This document shows, in pieces, positions 22,601-35,800 of a stretch of 64,000 nt of DNA. This stretch comes from Fistularia commersonii. Lineage: Eukaryota; Chordata; Actinopteri; Syngnathiformes; Fistulariidae. The stretch's first letter is position 1. Each line of letters opens with the position of its first letter. The notes beneath the pieces are model-generated. The model saw only the letters and a list, made by a program, of their open reading frames with translations. It made no database searches and was not told the origin of the DNA. Location: assembly GCA_037954325.1 (NCBI GenBank), contig JBBMNZ010000014.1, positions 17,603,956-17,667,955 of the forward strand, read 5' to 3'. The position numbers and the translations under genes are program-made.

Positions 22601-25122
22601 CTCAGTGAGAAAAACACTTTTTGACCGTACGGCTATATCTTTTCAAAATGTTGCAGGATCACAATGATTTTGACTTACCTTATGCAGAATCAAGCCCTTT
22701 TCAACATATTTCAGCACCAGCAAGCTGCTAGAAAGGAATCTTTAGTTATTGACACTCTGTTGCAAAAAAGCTTCAACTCAGTGAGAAAAACACTTTTTGA
22801 CCATATGGCTATATCTTTTCAAAATGTTGCAGGATCACAATGATTTTGACTTATATTATGCAGAATCAAGCCCTTTTCAACATATTTCAGCACCAGCAAG
22901 CTGCTAGAAAGGAATCTTTAGTTATTGACACTCTTTTGCAAAAAAGCTTCAACTCAGTGAGAAAAACACTTTTTGACCATATGGCTATATCTTTTCAAAA
23001 TGTTGCAGGATCACAATGATTTTGACTTATATTATGCAGAATCAAGCCCTTTTCAACATATTTCAGCACCAGCAAGCTGCTAGAAAGGAATCTTTAGTTA
23101 TTGACACTCTTTATCAAAAAAACTTCAACTCAGTGAGAAAAACACTTTTTGACCATATGGCTATATCTTTTCAAAATGTTGCAGGATCACAATGATTTTG
23201 ACTTATATTATGCAGAATCAAGCCTTTTTCAACATATTTCAGCACCAGCAAGCTGCTAGAAAGGAATCTTTAGTTATTGACACTCTGTTGCAAAAAAGCT
23301 TCAACTCATTGAGATAAACACTTTTTGACCGTACGGCTATATCTTTTCAAAATGTTGCAGGATCACAATGATTTTGACTTATATTATGCAGATTCAAGCC
23401 CTTTCCAACATATTTCAGCACCAGCAAGCTGCTAGAATAGAATCTTTAGTTATTGACACTCTTTATCAAAATCGCTTCAACTCAGTGAGATAAACACTTT
23501 TTGACCGTACGGCTATATCTTTTCAAAATGTTGCAGGATCACAATGATTTTGACTTATATTATGCAGAATCAAGCCCCTTTCAATAAATTTCAGCACCAG
23601 CAAGCTGCTAGAATAGAATCTTTAGTTATTGACACTCTTTATCAAAATCGCTTCAACTCAGTGAGATAAACACTTTTTGACCGTACGGCTATATCTTTTC
23701 AAAATGTTGCAGGATCACAATGATTTTGACTTATATTATGCAGAATCAAGCCCCTTTCAACATATTTCAGCACCAGCAAGCTGCTAGAAAGGAATCTTTA
23801 GTTATTGACACTCTTTATCAAAAAAACTTCAACTCAGTGAGAAAAACACTTTTTGACCATATGGCTATATCTTTTCAAAATGTTGCAGGATCACAATGAT
23901 TTTGACTTATATTATGCAAAATCAAGCCCTTTTCAACATATTTCAGCACCAGCAAGCTGCTAGAAAGGAATCTTTAGTTATTGACACTCTTTATCAAAAA
24001 AACTTCAACTCAGTGAGATAAACACTTTTTGACCGTACGGCTATATCTTTTCAAAATGTTGCAGGATCACAATGATTTTGACTTACATTATGCAGAATCA
24101 AGCTCTTTTCAACATATTTCAGCACCAGCAAGCTGCTAGAAAGGAATCTTTAGTTATTGACACTCTGTTGCAAAAAAGCTTCAACTCAGTGAGATAAACA
24201 CTTTTTGACCGTACGGCTATATCTTTTCAAAATGTTGCAGGATCACAATGATTTTGACTTACATTATGCAGAATCAAGCCCTTTTCAACATATTTCAGCA
24301 CCAGCAAGCTGCTAGAAAGGAATCTTTAGTTATTGACACTCTTTATCAAAAACGCTTCAACTCAGTGAGATAAACACTTTTTGACCGTACGGCTATATCT
24401 TTTCAAAATGTTGCAGGATCACAATGATTTTGACTTATATTATGCAGAATCAAGCCCTTTTTAACATATTTCAGCACCAGCAAGTTGCTAGAAAAGAATC
24501 TTTAGTTATTGACACTCTGTTGCAAAAAAGCTTCAACTCAGTGAGATAAACACTTTTTGACCATATGGCTATATCTTTTCAAAATGTTGCAGGATCACAA
24601 TGATTTTGACTTATATTATGCAGAATCAAGCCCCTTTCAACATATGTCAGCACCAGCAAGCTGCTAGAAAGGAATCTTTAGTTATTGACACTCTTTATCA
24701 AAAAAACTTCAACTCAGTGAGAAAAACACTTTTTGACCGTATGGCTATATCTTTTCAAAATGTTGCAGGATCACAATGATTTTGACTCATATTATGCAGA
24801 ATCAAGCCCTTTTCAACATATTTCAGCACCAGCAAGCTGCTAGAAAGGAATCTTTAGTTATTGACACTCTTTATCAAAAAAGCTTCAACTCAGTGAGATA
24901 AACACTTTTTGACCGTACGGCTATATCTTTTCAAAATGTTGCAGGATCACAATGATTTTGACTTATATTATGCAGAATCAAGCCCCTTTCAACATATTTC
25001 AGCACCAGCAAGCTGCTAGAAAGGAATCTTTAGTTATTGACGCTCTGTTGCAAAAAAGATTCAACTCAGTGAGAAAAACACTTTTTGACCATATGGCTAT
25101 ATCTTTTCAAAATGTTGCAGGA
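16675..25122. repeat. 48-monomer (8448 bp) block, copy 1
   Basis: Begins with the TTTGGTT, TATACAG, GATTAAC/GATCGTACGG, CATTAGC and TTTTTTACC monomers, runs through about 32 further monomers, and ends with the first eleven types of the 17-monomer HOR (23187-25122). The matching block lies 15312 bp (87 monomers) away at 31987-40434. Shared private marks include CTTATGCAGAATC after TTAC (18435 and 33747), AACACAGTG (18551 and 33863), GCAAGATCAC (19309 and 34621), CCGTACTG (20161 and 35473) and TTGAAACTC (20990 and 36302). This copy lacks two monomers near 21.3 kb relative to copy 2. Confidence 0.85.
21251..21426. repeat. Hybrid monomer marking a two-monomer deletion in copy 1 of the 48-mer
   Basis: The left part carries GCAAAATC and the right part CACGCTGTTGC, GAGAAAAAC and CCGTATGG. 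In the other copy the two halves belong to separate monomers (36563 and 36915) with a CCGTACTG monomer between them. Downstream, the offset to copy 2 rises from 15312 to 15664 bp, exactly two monomers. The preceding monomer (21075) also looks mixed: AGAATAG with AAAAAACTTC, where copy 2 has AGAAAGG. Confidence 0.8.
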
Positions 25123-26178
25123 TCACAATGATTTTGACTTATATTATGCAGAATCAAGCCCTTTTCAACATATTTCAGCACCAGCAAGCTGCTAGAAAGG
25201 AATCTTTGGTTATTGACACTCTTTATCAAAAAAGCTTCAACTTTGTGAGAAAAACACTTTTTGACCATATGGCTATATCTTTTCAAAATGTTGCAGGATC
25301 ACAATGATTTTGACTTATATTATACAGAATCAAGCCCTTTTCAACATATTTCAGCACCAGCAAGCTGCTAGAAAGGAATCTTTAGTTATTGACACTCTTT
25401 ATCAAAAAAGCTTCAACTCAGTGAGATAAACACTTTTTGACCGTACGGCTATATCTTTTCAAAATGTTGCAGGATCACAATGATTTTGACTTACATTATG
25501 CAGAATCAAGCCCTTTTCAACATATTTCAGCACCAGCAAGCTGCTAGAAAGGAATCTTTAGTTATTGACAGTCTGTTGCAAAAAAGCTTCAACTCAGTGA
25601 GATTAACACTTTTTGATCGTACGGCTATATCTTTTCAAAATATTGCAGGATCACAATGATTTTGACTTATATTATGCAGAATCAAGCCCTTTTCAACATA
25701 TTTCAGCATTAGCAAGCTGCTAGAAAGGAATCTTTAGTTATTGACACTCTGTTGCAAAAAAGCTTCAACTCAGTGAGAAAAACACTTTTTGACCATATGG
25801 CTATATCTTTTCAAAATGTTGCAGGATCACAATGATTTTGACTTATATTATGCAGAATCAAGCCCCTTTCAACATATTTCAGCACCAGCAAGCTGCTAGA
25901 AAGGAATCTTTAGTTATTGACACTCTTTATCAAAAAAGCTTCAACTCAGTGAGAAAAACACTTTTTTACCGTATGGCTATATCTTTTCAAAATGTTGCAG
26001 GATCACAATGATTTTGACTTACATTATGCAGAATCAAGCCCTTTTCAACATATTTCAGCACCAGCAAGCTGCTAGAAAGGAATCTTTAGTTATTGACACT
26101 CTTTATCAAAAAAGCTTCAACTCAGTGAGAAAAACACTTTTTTACCGTATGGCTATATCTTTTCAAAATGTTGCAGGA
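23187..26178. repeat. 17-monomer (2992 bp) HOR, copy 1
   Basis: Seventeen recognisable monomers in order: CCTTTTTC with CATTGAG; CAGATTC/AATCGC; CAATAAATTTC; CCCC/AAAAAAC; GCAAAATC; AGCTCTTTTC; AAAACGC; CTTTTTAAC with AAGTTGC; CATATGTCAG; GACTCATATT; GACGCTCTG; TTTGGTT; TATACAG; GATTAAC with GATCGTACGG; CATTAGC; CCCC with TTTTTTACC; TTACAT with TTTTTTACC. The first type returns at 26179. Compared with copies 2 and 3, this copy has AAAGATTC for AAAGCTTC (25057) and GACAGTCTG for GACACTCTG (25569). Its first eleven monomers also form the end of the 48-monomer block. Confidence 0.9.
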
Positions 26179-27058
26179 TCACAATGATTTTGACTTATAT
26201 TATGCAGAATCAAGCCTTTTTCAACATATTTCAGCACCAGCAAGCTGCTAGAAAGGAATCTTTAGTTATTGACACTCTGTTGCAAAAAAGCTTCAACTCA
26301 TTGAGATAAACACTTTTTGACCGTACGGCTATATCTTTTCAAAATGTTGCAGGATCACAATGATTTTGACTTATATTATGCAGATTCAAGCCCTTTCCAA
26401 CATATTTCAGCACCAGCAAGCTGCTAGAATAGAATCTTTAGTTATTGACACTCTTTATCAAAATCGCTTCAACTCAGTGAGATAAACACTTTTTGACCGT
26501 ACGGCTATATCTTTTCAAAATGTTGCAGGATCACAATGATTTTGACTTATATTATGCAGAATCAAGCCCCTTTCAATAAATTTCAGCACCAGCAAGCTGC
26601 TAGAATAGAATCTTTAGTTATTGACACTCTTTATCAAAATCGCTTCAACTCAGTGAGATAAACACTTTTTGACCGTACGGCTATATCTTTTCAAAATGTT
26701 GCAGGATCACAATGATTTTGACTTATATTATGCAGAATCAAGCCCCTTTCAACATATTTCAGCACCAGCAAGCTGCTAGAAAGGAATCTTTAGTTATTGA
26801 CACTCTTTATCAAAAAAACTTCAACTCAGTGAGAAAAACACTTTTTGACCATATGGCTATATCTTTTCAAAATGTTGCAGGATCACAATGATTTTGACTT
26901 ATATTATGCAAAATCAAGCCCTTTTCAACATATTTCAGCACCAGCAAGCTGCTAGAAAGGAATCTTTAGTTATTGACACTCTTTATCAAAAAAACTTCAA
27001 CTCAGTGAGAAAAACACTTTTTGACCATATGGCTATATCTTTTCAAAATGTTGCAGGA
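26179..27058. repeat. 5-monomer partial copy of the 17-mer
   Basis: Monomers 1-4 of the 17-monomer HOR, followed by a GCAAAATC monomer (26883) that ends with GAGAAAAAC and CCATATGG where the normal fifth type ends with GAGATAAAC and CCGTACGG. The array then restarts with type 1 at 27059. The fifth monomer's right half matches the monomer that precedes type 1 at 23011 and 38675, so it is plausibly a hybrid formed by the exchange that created this short copy. Confidence 0.85.
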
Positions 27059-30050
27059 TCACAATGATTTTGACTTATATTATGCAGAATCAAGCCTTTT
27101 TCAACATATTTCAGCACCAGCAAGCTGCTAGAAAGGAATCTTTAGTTATTGACACTCTGTTGCAAAAAAGCTTCAACTCATTGAGATAAACACTTTTTGA
27201 CCGTACGGCTATATCTTTTCAAAATGTTGCAGGATCACAATGATTTTGACTTATATTATGCAGATTCAAGCCCTTTCCAACATATTTCAGCACCAGCAAG
27301 CTGCTAGAATAGAATCTTTAGTTATTGACACTCTTTATCAAAATCGCTTCAACTCAGTGAGATAAACACTTTTTGACCGTACGGCTATATCTTTTCAAAA
27401 TGTTGCAGGATCACAATGATTTTGACTTATATTATGCAGAATCAAGCCCCTTTCAATAAATTTCAGCACCAGCAAGCTGCTAGAATAGAATCTTTAGTTA
27501 TTGACACTCTTTATCAAAATCGCTTCAACTCAGTGAGATAAACACTTTTTGACCGTACGGCTATATCTTTTCAAAATGTTGCAGGATCACAATGATTTTG
27601 ACTTATATTATGCAGAATCAAGCCCCTTTCAACATATTTCAGCACCAGCAAGCTGCTAGAAAGGAATCTTTAGTTATTGACACTCTTTATCAAAAAAACT
27701 TCAACTCAGTGAGAAAAACACTTTTTGACCATATGGCTATATCTTTTCAAAATGTTGCAGGATCACAATGATTTTGACTTATATTATGCAAAATCAAGCC
27801 CTTTTCAACATATTTCAGCACCAGCAAGCTGCTAGAAAGGAATCTTTAGTTATTGACACTCTTTATCAAAAAAACTTCAACTCAGTGAGATAAACACTTT
27901 TTGACCGTACGGCTATATCTTTTCAAAATGTTGCAGGATCACAATGATTTTGACTTACATTATGCAGAATCAAGCTCTTTTCAACATATTTCAGCACCAG
28001 CAAGCTGCTAGAAAGGAATCTTTAGTTATTGACACTCTGTTGCAAAAAAGCTTCAACTCAGTGAGATAAACACTTTTTGACCGTACGGCTATATCTTTTC
28101 AAAATGTTGCAGGATCACAATGATTTTGACTTACATTATGCAGAATCAAGCCCTTTTCAACATATTTCAGCACCAGCAAGCTGCTAGAAAGGAATCTTTA
28201 GTTATTGACACTCTTTATCAAAAACGCTTCAACTCAGTGAGATAAACACTTTTTGACCGTACGGCTATATCTTTTCAAAATGTTGCAGGATCACAATGAT
28301 TTTGACTTATATTATGCAGAATCAAGCCCTTTTTAACATATTTCAGCACCAGCAAGTTGCTAGAAAAGAATCTTTAGTTATTGACACTCTGTTGCAAAAA
28401 AGCTTCAACTCAGTGAGATAAACACTTTTTGACCATATGGCTATATCTTTTCAAAATGTTGCAGGATCACAATGATTTTGACTTATATTATGCAGAATCA
28501 AGCCCCTTTCAACATATGTCAGCACCAGCAAGCTGCTAGAAAGGAATCTTTAGTTATTGACACTCTTTATCAAAAAAACTTCAACTCAGTGAGAAAAACA
28601 CTTTTTGACCGTATGGCTATATCTTTTCAAAATGTTGCAGGATCACAATGATTTTGACTCATATTATGCAGAATCAAGCCCTTTTCAACATATTTCAGCA
28701 CCAGCAAGCTGCTAGAAAGGAATCTTTAGTTATTGACACTCTTTATCAAAAAAGCTTCAACTCAGTGAGATAAACACTTTTTGACCGTACGGCTATATCT
28801 TTTCAAAATGTTGCAGGATCACAATGATTTTGACTTATATTATGCAGAATCAAGCCCCTTTCAACATATTTCAGCACCAGCAAGCTGCTAGAAAGGAATC
28901 TTTAGTTATTGACGCTCTGTTGCAAAAAAGCTTCAACTCAGTGAGAAAAACACTTTTTGACCATATGGCTATATCTTTTCAAAATGTTGCAGGATCACAA
29001 TGATTTTGACTTATATTATGCAGAATCAAGCCCTTTTCAACATATTTCAGCACCAGCAAGCTGCTAGAAAGGAATCTTTGGTTATTGACACTCTTTATCA
29101 AAAAAGCTTCAACTTTGTGAGAAAAACACTTTTTGACCATATGGCTATATCTTTTCAAAATGTTGCAGGATCACAATGATTTTGACTTATATTATACAGA
29201 ATCAAGCCCTTTTCAACATATTTCAGCACCAGCAAGCTGCTAGAAAGGAATCTTTAGTTATTGACACTCTTTATCAAAAAAGCTTCAACTCAGTGAGATA
29301 AACACTTTTTGACCGTACGGCTATATCTTTTCAAAATGTTGCAGGATCACAATGATTTTGACTTACATTATGCAGAATCAAGCCCTTTTCAACATATTTC
29401 AGCACCAGCAAGCTGCTAGAAAGGAATCTTTAGTTATTGACACTCTGTTGCAAAAAAGCTTCAACTCAGTGAGATTAACACTTTTTGATCGTACGGCTAT
29501 ATCTTTTCAAAATATTGCAGGATCACAATGATTTTGACTTATATTATGCAGAATCAAGCCCTTTTCAACATATTTCAGCATTAGCAAGCTGCTAGAAAGG
29601 AATCTTTAGTTATTGACACTCTGTTGCAAAAAAGCTTCAACTCAGTGAGAAAAACACTTTTTGACCATATGGCTATATCTTTTCAAAATGTTGCAGGATC
29701 ACAATGATTTTGACTTATATTATGCAGAATCAAGCCCCTTTCAACATATTTCAGCACCAGCAAGCTGCTAGAAAGGAATCTTTAGTTATTGACACTCTTT
29801 ATCAAAAAAGCTTCAACTCAGTGAGAAAAACACTTTTTTACCGTATGGCTATATCTTTTCAAAATGTTGCAGGATCACAATGATTTTGACTTACATTATG
29901 CAGAATCAAGCCCTTTTCAACATATTTCAGCACCAGCAAGCTGCTAGAAAGGAATCTTTAGTTATTGACACTCTTTATCAAAAAAGCTTCAACTCAGTGA
30001 GAAAAACACTTTTTTACCGTATGGCTATATCTTTTCAAAATGTTGCAGGA
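27059..30050. repeat. 17-monomer (2992 bp) HOR, copy 2
   Basis: A complete copy with all seventeen types in order and exactly 2992 bp long. I noticed no differences from copy 3 over the sixteen shared monomers, and only a few from copy 1. Such near identity over about 3 kb indicates recent amplification or conversion. The last monomer (29875-30050) has the TTACAT left end and the TTTTTTACCGTATGG right end typical of the 17-mer. Confidence 0.9.
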
Positions 30051-32866
30051 TCACAATGATTTTGACTTATATTATGCAGAATCAAGCCTTTTTCAACATA
30101 TTTCAGCACCAGCAAGCTGCTAGAAAGGAATCTTTAGTTATTGACACTCTGTTGCAAAAAAGCTTCAACTCATTGAGATAAACACTTTTTGACCGTACGG
30201 CTATATCTTTTCAAAATGTTGCAGGATCACAATGATTTTGACTTATATTATGCAGATTCAAGCCCTTTCCAACATATTTCAGCACCAGCAAGCTGCTAGA
30301 ATAGAATCTTTAGTTATTGACACTCTTTATCAAAATCGCTTCAACTCAGTGAGATAAACACTTTTTGACCGTACGGCTATATCTTTTCAAAATGTTGCAG
30401 GATCACAATGATTTTGACTTATATTATGCAGAATCAAGCCCCTTTCAATAAATTTCAGCACCAGCAAGCTGCTAGAATAGAATCTTTAGTTATTGACACT
30501 CTTTATCAAAATCGCTTCAACTCAGTGAGATAAACACTTTTTGACCGTACGGCTATATCTTTTCAAAATGTTGCAGGATCACAATGATTTTGACTTATAT
30601 TATGCAGAATCAAGCCCCTTTCAACATATTTCAGCACCAGCAAGCTGCTAGAAAGGAATCTTTAGTTATTGACACTCTTTATCAAAAAAACTTCAACTCA
30701 GTGAGAAAAACACTTTTTGACCATATGGCTATATCTTTTCAAAATGTTGCAGGATCACAATGATTTTGACTTATATTATGCAAAATCAAGCCCTTTTCAA
30801 CATATTTCAGCACCAGCAAGCTGCTAGAAAGGAATCTTTAGTTATTGACACTCTTTATCAAAAAAACTTCAACTCAGTGAGATAAACACTTTTTGACCGT
30901 ACGGCTATATCTTTTCAAAATGTTGCAGGATCACAATGATTTTGACTTACATTATGCAGAATCAAGCTCTTTTCAACATATTTCAGCACCAGCAAGCTGC
31001 TAGAAAGGAATCTTTAGTTATTGACACTCTGTTGCAAAAAAGCTTCAACTCAGTGAGATAAACACTTTTTGACCGTACGGCTATATCTTTTCAAAATGTT
31101 GCAGGATCACAATGATTTTGACTTACATTATGCAGAATCAAGCCCTTTTCAACATATTTCAGCACCAGCAAGCTGCTAGAAAGGAATCTTTAGTTATTGA
31201 CACTCTTTATCAAAAACGCTTCAACTCAGTGAGATAAACACTTTTTGACCGTACGGCTATATCTTTTCAAAATGTTGCAGGATCACAATGATTTTGACTT
31301 ATATTATGCAGAATCAAGCCCTTTTTAACATATTTCAGCACCAGCAAGTTGCTAGAAAAGAATCTTTAGTTATTGACACTCTGTTGCAAAAAAGCTTCAA
31401 CTCAGTGAGATAAACACTTTTTGACCATATGGCTATATCTTTTCAAAATGTTGCAGGATCACAATGATTTTGACTTATATTATGCAGAATCAAGCCCCTT
31501 TCAACATATGTCAGCACCAGCAAGCTGCTAGAAAGGAATCTTTAGTTATTGACACTCTTTATCAAAAAAACTTCAACTCAGTGAGAAAAACACTTTTTGA
31601 CCGTATGGCTATATCTTTTCAAAATGTTGCAGGATCACAATGATTTTGACTCATATTATGCAGAATCAAGCCCTTTTCAACATATTTCAGCACCAGCAAG
31701 CTGCTAGAAAGGAATCTTTAGTTATTGACACTCTTTATCAAAAAAGCTTCAACTCAGTGAGATAAACACTTTTTGACCGTACGGCTATATCTTTTCAAAA
31801 TGTTGCAGGATCACAATGATTTTGACTTATATTATGCAGAATCAAGCCCCTTTCAACATATTTCAGCACCAGCAAGCTGCTAGAAAGGAATCTTTAGTTA
31901 TTGACGCTCTGTTGCAAAAAAGCTTCAACTCAGTGAGAAAAACACTTTTTGACCATATGGCTATATCTTTTCAAAATGTTGCAGGATCACAATGATTTTG
32001 ACTTATATTATGCAGAATCAAGCCCTTTTCAACATATTTCAGCACCAGCAAGCTGCTAGAAAGGAATCTTTGGTTATTGACACTCTTTATCAAAAAAGCT
32101 TCAACTTTGTGAGAAAAACACTTTTTGACCATATGGCTATATCTTTTCAAAATGTTGCAGGATCACAATGATTTTGACTTATATTATACAGAATCAAGCC
32201 CTTTTCAACATATTTCAGCACCAGCAAGCTGCTAGAAAGGAATCTTTAGTTATTGACACTCTTTATCAAAAAAGCTTCAACTCAGTGAGATAAACACTTT
32301 TTGACCGTACGGCTATATCTTTTCAAAATGTTGCAGGATCACAATGATTTTGACTTACATTATGCAGAATCAAGCCCTTTTCAACATATTTCAGCACCAG
32401 CAAGCTGCTAGAAAGGAATCTTTAGTTATTGACACTCTGTTGCAAAAAAGCTTCAACTCAGTGAGATTAACACTTTTTGATCGTACGGCTATATCTTTTC
32501 AAAATATTGCAGGATCACAATGATTTTGACTTATATTATGCAGAATCAAGCCCTTTTCAACATATTTCAGCATTAGCAAGCTGCTAGAAAGGAATCTTTA
32601 GTTATTGACACTCTGTTGCAAAAAAGCTTCAACTCAGTGAGAAAAACACTTTTTGACCATATGGCTATATCTTTTCAAAATGTTGCAGGATCACAATGAT
32701 TTTGACTTATATTATGCAGAATCAAGCCCCTTTCAACATATTTCAGCACCAGCAAGCTGCTAGAAAGGAATCTTTAGTTATTGACACTCTTTATCAAAAA
32801 AGCTTCAACTCAGTGAGAAAAACACTTTTTTACCGTATGGCTATATCTTTTCAAAATGTTGCAGGA
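30051..32866. repeat. 17-monomer HOR, copy 3, first sixteen monomers
   Basis: Types 1-16 in order (2816 bp). The place of type 17 is taken by a CAGAACC/AAACTG monomer at 32867, which leads into the long segment also found after 17555. The HOR therefore leaves its tandem phase here and rejoins the 48-monomer structure. The last five monomers (31987-32866) are shared with the start of the second 48-monomer block. Confidence 0.88.
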
Positions 32867-35800
32867 TCACAATGATTTTGACTTACATTATGCAGAATCA
32901 AGCCCTTTTCAACATATTTCAGAACCAGCAAACTGCTAGAAAGGAATCTTTAGTTATTGACACTCTGTTGCAAAAAAGCTTCAACTCAGTGAGATAAACA
33001 CTTTTTGACCATATGGCTATATCTTTTCAAAATGTTGCAGGATCACAATGATTTTGACTTATATTATGCAGAATCAAGCCCCTTTCAACATATTTCAGCA
33101 CCAGCAAGCTGCTAGAAAGGAATCTTTAGTTATTGACACTCTTTATCAAAAAAGCTTCAACTCAGTGAGATAAACACTTTTTGACCGTATGGCTATATCT
33201 TTTCAAAATGTTGCAGGATCACAATGATTTTGACTTATATTATGCAGAATCAAGCCCTTTTCAACATATTTCAGCACCAGCAAGCTGCTAGAAAGGAATC
33301 TTTAGTTATTGACACTCTTTATCAAAAAAGCTTCAACTCAGTGAGATAAACACTTTTTGACCGTACGGCTATATCTTTTCAAAATGTTGCAGGATCACAA
33401 TGATTTTGACTTATATTATGCAGAATCAAGCCCCTTTCAACATATTTCAGCACCAGCAAGCTGCTAGAAAGGAATCTTTAGTTATTGACACTCTGTTGCA
33501 AAAAAGCTTCAACTCAGTGAGAAAAACACTTTTTGACCATATGGCTATATCTTTTCAAAATGTTGCAGGATCACAATGATTTTGACTTATATTATGCAGA
33601 ATCAAGCCCTTTTCAACATATTTCAGCACCAGCAAGCTGCTAGAAAGGAATCTTTAGTTATTGACACTCTTTATCAAAAAAGCTTCAACTCAGTGAGATA
33701 AACACTTTTTGACCGTACGGCTATATCTTTTCAAAATGTTGCAGGATCACAATGATTTTGACTTACCTTATGCAGAATCAAGCCCTTTTCAACATATTTC
33801 AGCACCAGCAAGCTGCTAGAAAGGAATCTTTAGTTATTGACACTCTGTTGCAAAAAAGCTTCAACACAGTGAGAAAAACACTTTTTGACCATATGGCTAT
33901 ATCTTTTCAAAATGTTGCAGGATCACAATGATTTTGACTTATATTATGCAGAATCAAGCCCCTTTCAATATATTTCAGCACCAGCAAGCTGCTAGAATAG
34001 AATCTTTAGTTATTGACACTCTTTATCAAAATCGCTTCAACTCAGTGAGATAAACACTTTTTGACCGTACGGCTATATCTTTTCAAAATGTTGCAGGATC
34101 ACAATGATTTTGACTTATATTATGCAGAATCAAGCCCCTTTCAACATATGTCAGCACCAGCAAGCTGCTAGAAAGGAATCTTTAGTTATTGACACTCTTT
34201 ATCAAAAAAACTTCAACTCAGTGAGAAAAACACTTTTTGACCATATGGCTATATCTTTTCAAAATGTTGCAGGATCACAATGATTTTGACTTATATTATG
34301 CAAAATCAAGCCCTTTTCAACATATTTCAGCACCAGCAAGCTGCTAGAAAGGAATCTTTAGTTATTGACACTCTTTATCAAAAAAGCTTCAACTCAGTGA
34401 GATAAACACTTTTTGACCGTACGGCTATATCTTTTCAAAATGTTGCAGGATCACAATGATTTTGACTTACATTATGCAGAATCAAGCTCTTTTCAACATA
34501 TTTCAGCACCAGCAAGCTGCTAGAAAGGAATCTTTAGTTATTGACACTCTGTTGCAAAAAAGCTTCAACTCAGTGAGATAAACACTTTTTGACCGTACGG
34601 CTATATCTTTTCAAAATGTTGCAAGATCACAATGATTTTGACTTACATTATGCAGAATCAAGCCCTTTTCAACATATTTCAGCACCAGCAAGCTGCTAGA
34701 AAGGAATCTTTAGTTATTGACACTCTTTATCAAAAACGCTTCAACTCAGTGAGATAAACACTTTTTGACCGTACGGCTATATCTTTTCAAAATGTTGCAG
34801 GATCACAATGATTTTGACTTACATTATGCAGAATCAAGCCCTTTTCAACATATTTCAGCACCAGCAAGCTGCTAGAAAGGAATCTTTAGTTATTGACACT
34901 CTGTTGCAAAAAAGCTTCAACTCAGTGAGAAAAACACTTTTTGACCATATGGCTATATCTTTTCAAAATGTTGCAGGATCACAATGATTTTGACTTACAT
35001 TATGCAGAATCAAGCCCTTTTCAACATATTTCAGCACCAGCAAGCTGCTAGAAAGGAATCTTTAGTTATTGACACTCTTTTGCAAAAAAGCTTCAACTCA
35101 GTGAGAAAAACACTTTTTGACCATATGGCTATATCTTTTCAAAATGTTGCAGGATCACAATGATTTTGACTTATATTATGCAGAATCAAGCCCTTTTCAA
35201 CATATTTCAGCACCAGCAAGCTGCTAGAAAGGAATCTTTAGTTATTGACACTCTTTATCAAAAAAGCTTCAACTCAGTGAGATAAACACTTTTTGACCGT
35301 ACGGCTATATCTTTTCAAAATGTTGCAGGATCACAATGATTTTGACTTACATTATGCAGAATCAAGCCCTTTTCAACATATTTCAGCACCAGCAAGCTGC
35401 TAGAAAGGAATCTTTAGTTATTGACACTCTGTTGCAAAAAAGCTTCAACTCAGTGAGATAAACACTTTTTGACCGTACTGCTATATCTTTTCAAAATGTT
35501 GCAGGATCACAATGATTTTGACTTACATTATGCAGAATCAAGCCCTTTTCAACATATTTCAGCACCAGCAAGCTGCTAGAAAGGAATCTTTAGTTATTGA
35601 CACGCTGTTGCAAAAAAGCTTCAACTCAGTGAGAAAAACACTTTTTGACCGTATGGCTATATCTTTTCAAAATGTTGCAGGATCACAATGATTTTGACTT
35701 ATATTATGCAGAATCAAGCCCTTTTCAACATATTTCAGCACCAGCAAGCTGCTAGAAAGGAATCTTTGGTTATTGACACTCTTTATCAAAAAAGCTTCAA

